Made by a program: the position numbers and the translations under genes. Source: Chloroflexota bacterium (GTDB lineage Bacteria > Chloroflexota > Ktedonobacteria > Ktedonobacterales > Ktedonobacteraceae). From it: a stretch of DNA of 9,115 nt. Every line of letters starts with the position of its first letter. Within the stretch, counting starts at the first letter, position 1. The notes beneath the pieces are model-generated. The model made no database searches. It had not been told where the DNA came from and worked only from the letters and a program-made list of their open reading frames with translations. The stretch covers positions 1 through 9,115 of the forward strand of contig VBHV01000618.1 in NCBI GenBank assembly GCA_005881995.1, given 5' to 3'. Shown one piece after another: positions 5,710 to 9,115 of this stretch.

Positions 5710-6758
5710 GGATAGAGCAAATCAAGGAAATCGCTGACGCCGTACTCTACGAGGGTTATCTTCTCTATCCGTACCGTCAATCCGCCCTCAAGAATCGGAC
5801 ACGCTGGACGTTCGGCGTGGTCTATCCACGGGAGTATAGCGAGGCGAACGGCGGTATAGAGCCCTGGACAATGCACACAGAATGCCTGGTAGAGGGGGTA
5901 AAGGGGCAGGCAGACGACATATCGCTCGACATCACCGTACGGTTTCTGCACCTGCTTGCGCGTACCGTTGTGCAGCCCGAACCGGTGAAGGACGAGCATG
6001 TAGAGGCCAACGCCGGTGAGTGGAGCCTGGCCAGTCGTTTTGCTGACGAACCACTGCAAGAGGGTATAGAGCGCGAAGTGAGTGTGCTCGATCTTTCATT
6101 GAGCGAGCTGATCACCCACCCTCGAATTGTGGAGATCAATTTTCCCGGCGAACGTATGGTGGATGATAAGCACGCGATATCGACAGGACAAATTGTCCGG
6201 GAACAGCAACCAATCGTGGGAGCGATCCTGCTTGGCGCGGAGCCGGTTGGTGAAAATCTTTTCAAGCTCAGTGTTCACATTGAAAACAGGACACCTGAGA
6301 CCGGTGGGGTGACGAGCCGGCGCGATGCGGTATTGTTCCAATCGTTCGTCTCCACTCACACTATCTTACAGGTAAAGCAAGGCTCCTTCATCTCGTTGAT
6401 GGATCCACCTGAAGCGTTGCAACCTCTTGTCAAGGGATGTCAAAACCTCCGCACCTGGCCGGTGCTGGTCGGTAACCAGGGAGAACGGAATGCGTTGGTA
6501 TCATCGCCCATCATCCTGTATGACTATCCACAGATCGCTCCAGAAAGCCCAGGGGCCCTTTTCGACGGAACCGAGATCGATGAAATTCTCAGTTTGCGTA
6601 TCATGACGCTGACCGATGAAGAGAAAGACCAGATGCGCCAGGACGAGCGCACACGCGAGATACTGGAGCGGACGGAAGCTCTCACGCCCGAGCAATTCAT
6701 GAAGCTACATGGTGCAATCCGCGAACTGCGCCCTATCAGTGAAGGAGAAAAAGAATGA
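5706..6758 (+). CDS. Conserved-looking protein of unknown function, 350 residues
   Basis: I cannot assign this protein to a named family, though a 'YEGYLLYPYR' N-terminus is familiar from other hydrogenase clusters. The N-terminus (ADAVLYEGYLLYPYR, residues 10-24, then RWTFGVVYP at 33-41) looks like a structured conserved motif. A Glu- and Arg-rich, probably helical tail covers about 300-350 (DEEKDQMRQDERTREILERT). The three cysteines I see are not in a metal motif, and there is no membrane helix or signal. It overlaps the previous gene by 4 bp (ATGA), has a strong GAGGAGG site, and overlaps the next gene by 4 bp. The strict coupling to the DUF5947-like and DUF6084-like genes suggests the proteins are made in fixed ratio and may form a complex. 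The gene is certain; the function is unknown. Confidence 0.85.
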   Translation: MRIEQIKEIADAVLYEGYLLYPYRQSALKNRTRWTFGVVYPREYSEANGGIEPWTMHTECLVEGVKGQADDISLDITVRFLHLLARTVVQPEPVKDEHVEANAGEWSLASRFADEPLQEGIEREVSVLDLSLSELITHPRIVEINFPGERMVDDKHAISTGQIVREQQPIVGAILLGAEPVGENLFKLSVHIENRTPETGGVTSRRDAVLFQSFVSTHTILQVKQGSFISLMDPPEALQPLVKGCQNLRTWPVLVGNQGERNALVSSPIILYDYPQIAPESPGALFDGTEIDEILSLRIMTLTDEEKDQMRQDERTREILERTEALTPEQFMKLHGAIRELRPISEGEKE

Positions 6759-7039
6759 TGCGTCGTGAGGGTTGGAATTTCCCAGGCGAGGATTACCCAC
6801 CGCCAGAATCTGTAACTATTGCTGGTAAGGAGGTAAGCCGTGCCGACGCTTTCGATTTGATACTTGATGGCAAGACTGCACGGGTCGAGGTCATCCATCA
6901 AGATTTCGAGAATCGCATCTACCTGGTCGTTACGGCGGATGAAGATCCCGCCATGGAGCAGATGATGATGGACGACCGCATCCTGCCCGGCCATCATTTC
7001 TTTTTCTTCCCGGAGGAGGTAGAACCGCTGGAGGATTAG
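6755..7039 (+). CDS. Small uncharacterised protein, 94 residues
   Basis: Small acidic protein of unknown family. It begins MMRREGWNFPGEDYPPPE, a Trp/Pro-rich start, continues through a compact alpha/beta-looking middle (VTIAGKEVSRADAFDLILDG, VEVIHQDFENRIYLVVT) and ends with GHHFFFFPEEVEPLED. Two adjacent ATGs (6755 and 6758) can serve as start; the first gives an ATGA overlap with the preceding stop, and AAGGAG (6742-6747) is 7 nt before it. The stop is 2 bp before the protease start, so all these genes are likely one transcript. The HH pair near the C-terminus could touch a metal, but one pair is weak evidence. The position just before the maturation protease suggests an assembly role. Confidence 0.8.
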   Translation: MMRREGWNFPGEDYPPPESVTIAGKEVSRADAFDLILDGKTARVEVIHQDFENRIYLVVTADEDPAMEQMMMDDRILPGHHFFFFPEEVEPLED

Positions 7040-7041
7040 CT

Positions 7042-7605
7042 ATGGAAGAAGGGACTGTGAACCGTAGATCGTCATCGGAACGAGAGCCTGGGCGCTTACT
7101 TATTGCGTGCATAGGCAATATCTTTCTGGGTGATGATGGCTTCGGGGTTGAGGTTGCCCAACGACTGATGTCCCGCCAGTACCCGGAAAGTGTTCAGGTC
7201 GTCGATTTCGGTATTCGGGGGATGGATCTGGCATACGCCATGCTCGGTGATTATAATATGCTTGTACTGGTCGATGCCATCCCAAGAGGCGGCTCACCAG
7301 GAACGCTCTATCTGATCGAGCCAGATTTGTCAGGTATGACTCCCGAGAAAGGAGTAGAAGCTGGCAGAGTAGCTCTGGATAACCACAGTATGGACCCTGT
7401 GAAGGTGTTTGCCTACGCCAGGACGTTGGGCGCAAAACCAATGCATACTTTGCTTGTTGGCTGCGAACCTTCTCCAATGAGCGATGACTACACCGAGATG
7501 CAGATGGGATTGAGCGAACCGGTGCAGGCAGCCGTCGATGAGGCGGTGAAGATGATTGATTCGCTCGTTGAGCAATCGCTAGCAAGGTCAGATGTCGTAT
7601 ACTAG
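7042..7605 (+). CDS. Hydrogenase maturation endopeptidase, HyaD/HybD family (M52)
   Basis: Nickel-dependent endopeptidase of 187 residues that cuts the C-terminal extension from the large subunit once the NiFe site has received nickel. The family signature is present: ACIGNIFLGDDGFG (residues 22-35), VVDFGIRGMDLAY (53-65) and LVLVDAIPRG (75-83). The three nickel-sensing ligands of E. coli HybD (Glu16, Asp62, His93) map to Asp32, Asp78 and His115 here by eye. The expected cut in HhyL is just after His577, releasing 21 residues. The first 17 residues are a variable, hydrophilic extension. The start has GGAGG (7030-7034) 7 nt upstream and is 2 bp after the previous gene. The family is clear; HhyL is the likely substrate because it is the only large subunit in the window. 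Confidence 0.93.
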   Translation: MEEGTVNRRSSSEREPGRLLIACIGNIFLGDDGFGVEVAQRLMSRQYPESVQVVDFGIRGMDLAYAMLGDYNMLVLVDAIPRGGSPGTLYLIEPDLSGMTPEKGVEAGRVALDNHSMDPVKVFAYARTLGAKPMHTLLVGCEPSPMSDDYTEMQMGLSEPVQAAVDEAVKMIDSLVEQSLARSDVVY

Positions 7606-7629
7606 CAGTCTTGAGAAAGGAAGATTACC

Positions 7630-7734
7630 ATGGTCAAGTATTTGATTTTAGCCGTTATCGTTGCTGCAAGTGTTTGGGTTTTTCTGCAGACACTTCCTGA
7701 TATCCAGCGCTACCTAAAGATACGCTCGATGTAA
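7630..7734 (+). CDS. 34-residue single-helix membrane protein
   Basis: A tiny gene between the protease and hypA. It has an ATG start, AGGA (7618-7621) 8 nt upstream, and encodes 34 residues. Residues 4-20 (YLILAVIVAASVWVFLQ) are a clear membrane helix after a single Lys. A short tail follows (TLPDIQRYLKIRSM) with four basic residues, so the positive-inside rule puts the C-terminus in the cytoplasm. The tail resembles small actinobacterial proteins I remember as DUF6893 (LPD, RYL, IRSM), but I could not verify this. It may tether or dock soluble HhySL or its partner at the membrane, since HhyS has no anchor helix; that is inference. The ribosome binding site, placement in a tight operon and coherent helix argue against a chance frame. 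Confidence 0.78.
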   Translation: MVKYLILAVIVAASVWVFLQTLPDIQRYLKIRSM

Positions 7735-7767
7735 CCCGGGTGGCAGATACTTGGAACGAGGTTGGCC

Positions 7768-8118
7768 ATGCACGAACTCGCTATCGCCCAGAGTATCGTC
7801 GAGGCTGTTGAGGCGAAGGCAGTCGAATGCAACGCGACAAGTGTCAAGGGCGTGCGGCTCAAAGTTGGCGAAGCCAGCGGCGTCGTCACAGATTCGTTGA
7901 GTTTCTGCTTCGAGATGCTGGTCAGTCTCAATCCGGTGCTGGCAGGTGCACATCTGTTGATCGATGATGTGCCTCACCGCGCATATTGTCGACACTGCGA
8001 CAAAGATTTCGCCGTCACGAACTTCGTTGCCCAGTGCCCGACCTGTCAAGAATGGTCGAGCGAGGTCATCTCTGGTACCGAACTCCAGATCATCGAGATG
8101 GAAATCGAGTCTTCATAA
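7768..8118 (+). CDS. hypA: Hydrogenase nickel chaperone HypA
   Basis: Nickel-delivery protein of 116 residues that works with HypB to insert nickel into HhyL. The start matters: ATG 7768 gives MHE, with His2 (and Glu3) at the conserved N-terminal nickel site. A TTG two codons upstream would bury it, so 7768 is preferred. GAGGT (7758-7762) is 5 nt before it. The structural zinc site is complete: CRHC (Cys74, Cys77) and CPTC (Cys90, Cys93). Length and motif spacing are normal for HypA. It precedes hypB by 33 bp. This is probably a cluster-dedicated copy; whether the genome has another set cannot be seen. Confidence 0.96.
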   Translation: MHELAIAQSIVEAVEAKAVECNATSVKGVRLKVGEASGVVTDSLSFCFEMLVSLNPVLAGAHLLIDDVPHRAYCRHCDKDFAVTNFVAQCPTCQEWSSEVISGTELQIIEMEIESS

Positions 8119-8138
8119 GCGTTATTTCGCCCACGAGT

Positions 8139-8143
8139 AGGAG
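8139..8143 (+). promoter_or_regulatory. Shine-Dalgarno supporting the TTG start of hypB
   Basis: AGGAG with 8 nt to the TTG at 8152. No ATG or GTG start lies nearby in that frame and the protein begins normally for HypB from here, so a TTG start is supported. Confidence 0.75.
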
Positions 8144-8151
8144 TTGCAACG

Positions 8152-8811
8152 TTGGTAAAAATAACCATTGCTCAGAACATCCTGGCAGCTAACGATACCA
8201 TTGCCGGGGAGATTCAGCAGAATCTTTCGGCGCACGGTATCCGTACACTCAATATCATGAGTTCGCCGGGCGCGGGTAAGACAACCCTGCTCGAACGCAC
8301 GATTGAGCGGCTGCGTGGGCGACTCAGCATTGGAGTCATCGAGGGCGATGTCGAGACAACCGCTGACGCAGAGCGCATCGAGGCGGCAGGCGCGCAGACC
8401 GTCCAGATCAATACGCGGGGAGCATGCCACCTGGAAGCCCACATGATCCGCGACGCACTCGCGCAGATCGAAGTGGCTAGTCTCGACCTGCTTGTTATCG
8501 AGAACATTGGCAACCTGGTCTGTCCCGCCGCCTGGAACCTGGGAGAAGATACCCGCGTCGTAGTGGTGAGTACGACCGAGGGCGACGATAAACCGGCGAA
8601 GTACCCACAGATGTTTGCGGCCTCAGAGGTGATGGTTGTGAACAAACTCGACCTGCTCCCTTACGTTGATTATGACCTGCAGAAGGTCAAACGACAGGCT
8701 TTAGCTATCAACCCGCACCTGCGTATCTTTGAACTAAGCTGCCGGACGGGCGAAGGTCTCGATACCTGGTGCGAATGGCTCATCACAGTTGTAAAAGGCG
8801 TACGCGTATAA
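8152..8811 (+). CDS. hypB: Hydrogenase nickel-insertion GTPase HypB
   Basis: GTPase of 219 residues that powers nickel transfer with HypA. Motifs in order: Walker A SSPGAGKTT (residues 37-45), EGDVETTADAERI (64-76), the G-domain metal-binding GACH (Cys92, His93) with Cys124 in NLVCP, and the guanine-specificity motif NKLD (164-167). The N-terminus is short: it lacks both the CxxCGC high-affinity nickel motif of E. coli HypB and the His-rich nickel-storage stretch of rhizobial HypB. It therefore relies on the G-domain metal site alone. TTG start, supported by AGGAG at 8139-8143. It lies between hypA and hypF, 11 bp before the latter. Confidence 0.96.
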   Translation: MVKITIAQNILAANDTIAGEIQQNLSAHGIRTLNIMSSPGAGKTTLLERTIERLRGRLSIGVIEGDVETTADAERIEAAGAQTVQINTRGACHLEAHMIRDALAQIEVASLDLLVIENIGNLVCPAAWNLGEDTRVVVVSTTEGDDKPAKYPQMFAASEVMVVNKLDLLPYVDYDLQKVKRQALAINPHLRIFELSCRTGEGLDTWCEWLITVVKGVRV

Positions 8812-8822
8812 AGGAAAGCCAC

Positions 8823-9115
8823 ATGTCATCCGCGATGGGATCGACAATTTCGCGACGGCGCATTATCGTCCAGGGCATTGTCCAGGGCGTAGGTTTCCGG
8901 CCCTTCGTCTATGGACAGGCGCTAAACTGGGGCTTATCCGGCTTTGTGCTCAACGATAGCCAGGGTGTTACCATCGAGGTCGAGGGTACTTCAGAGGCAC
9001 TCGATGGCTTTCAGCGCACACTGTCCAGGCAACCTCCGCCCCTGGCCCGCATCGACTCTGTTGCAACTGAAGCGATCCCCCCACGTCACGAGCACGCCTT
9101 CGTTATCACCCACAG
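8823..9115 (+). CDS. hypF: Carbamoyltransferase HypF, N-terminal part (cut by right edge)
   Basis: First 97 residues of HypF, which uses carbamoyl phosphate and ATP to start synthesis of the cyanide ligands of the active-site iron and passes the carbamoyl group to HypE. The visible part is the acylphosphatase-like domain: IVQGIVQGVGFRPFVY (residues 15-30) with catalytic Arg26, and GFVLNDSQG with Asn44. The zinc-finger, YrdC-like and Kae1-like domains would follow outside the window. ATG 8823 has AAGGAA (8811-8816) 6 nt upstream, partly overlapping the hypB stop; a second ATG at 8835 is possible. A lone acylphosphatase of about 95 residues is the alternative, but the FRPFVY form and the position after hypB point to HypF. 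Confidence 0.92.
   Translation, partial: MSSAMGSTISRRRIIVQGIVQGVGFRPFVYGQALNWGLSGFVLNDSQGVTIEVEGTSEALDGFQRTLSRQPPPLARIDSVATEAIPPRHEHAFVITH

Overview
The window holds most of a high-affinity [NiFe]-hydrogenase cluster, all on the + strand. The large subunit carries L1 (RICGICGDNHATCS) and L2 (DPCLPCGVH) motifs that I recognise as group 1h, the actinobacterial or Hhy type. Enzymes of this group oxidise hydrogen at atmospheric concentrations and feed electrons to aerobic respiration during starvation. The likely host is an aerobic soil or geothermal bacterium. The moderate-to-high GC (judged by eye), gene content and intergenic palindromes make me favour Chloroflexota of the Ktedonobacteria type, but this is an inference and an actinobacterium is not excluded.

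Layout: (1) 2-934, small subunit hhyS, cut by the left edge. (2) 1004-2800, large subunit hhyL. (3) 2801-2980, non-coding, a 76-bp-period tandem repeat that duplicates the last codons of hhyL plus a palindrome also found between hhyS and hhyL. (4) 2981-3208, a small, probably disordered protein. (5) 3209-3369, non-coding, with a long imperfect hairpin. (6) 3370-4317, a NifU-type plus Rieske-like iron-sulfur protein, probably HhyE, whose Rieske motifs have cysteines in place of histidines. (7) 4328-7039, four uncharacterised genes linked by stop/start overlaps or short gaps: DUF5947-like, DUF6084-like, a 350-residue protein and a 94-residue protein. (8) 7042-7605, the M52-family endopeptidase that trims the large subunit. 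(9) 7630-7734, a 34-residue single-helix membrane protein. (10) 7768-9115, nickel and cyanide-ligand maturation genes hypA, hypB and the start of hypF.

How they work together: HypA and HypB deliver nickel, HypF starts synthesis of the CN ligands (HypC, D and E are presumably beyond the right edge), and the protease removes the HhyL tail once nickel is in place. HhyS relays electrons outward, plausibly to the iron-sulfur protein. The coupled unknown genes and the tiny membrane peptide are candidates for cofactor delivery, complex assembly or attachment to the respiratory membrane. The main points for a second look are the all-cysteine Rieske-like site, the missing proton-gate glutamate in HhyL, the unstudied accessory block, the tiny membrane gene and the repeat at the hhyL 3' end.
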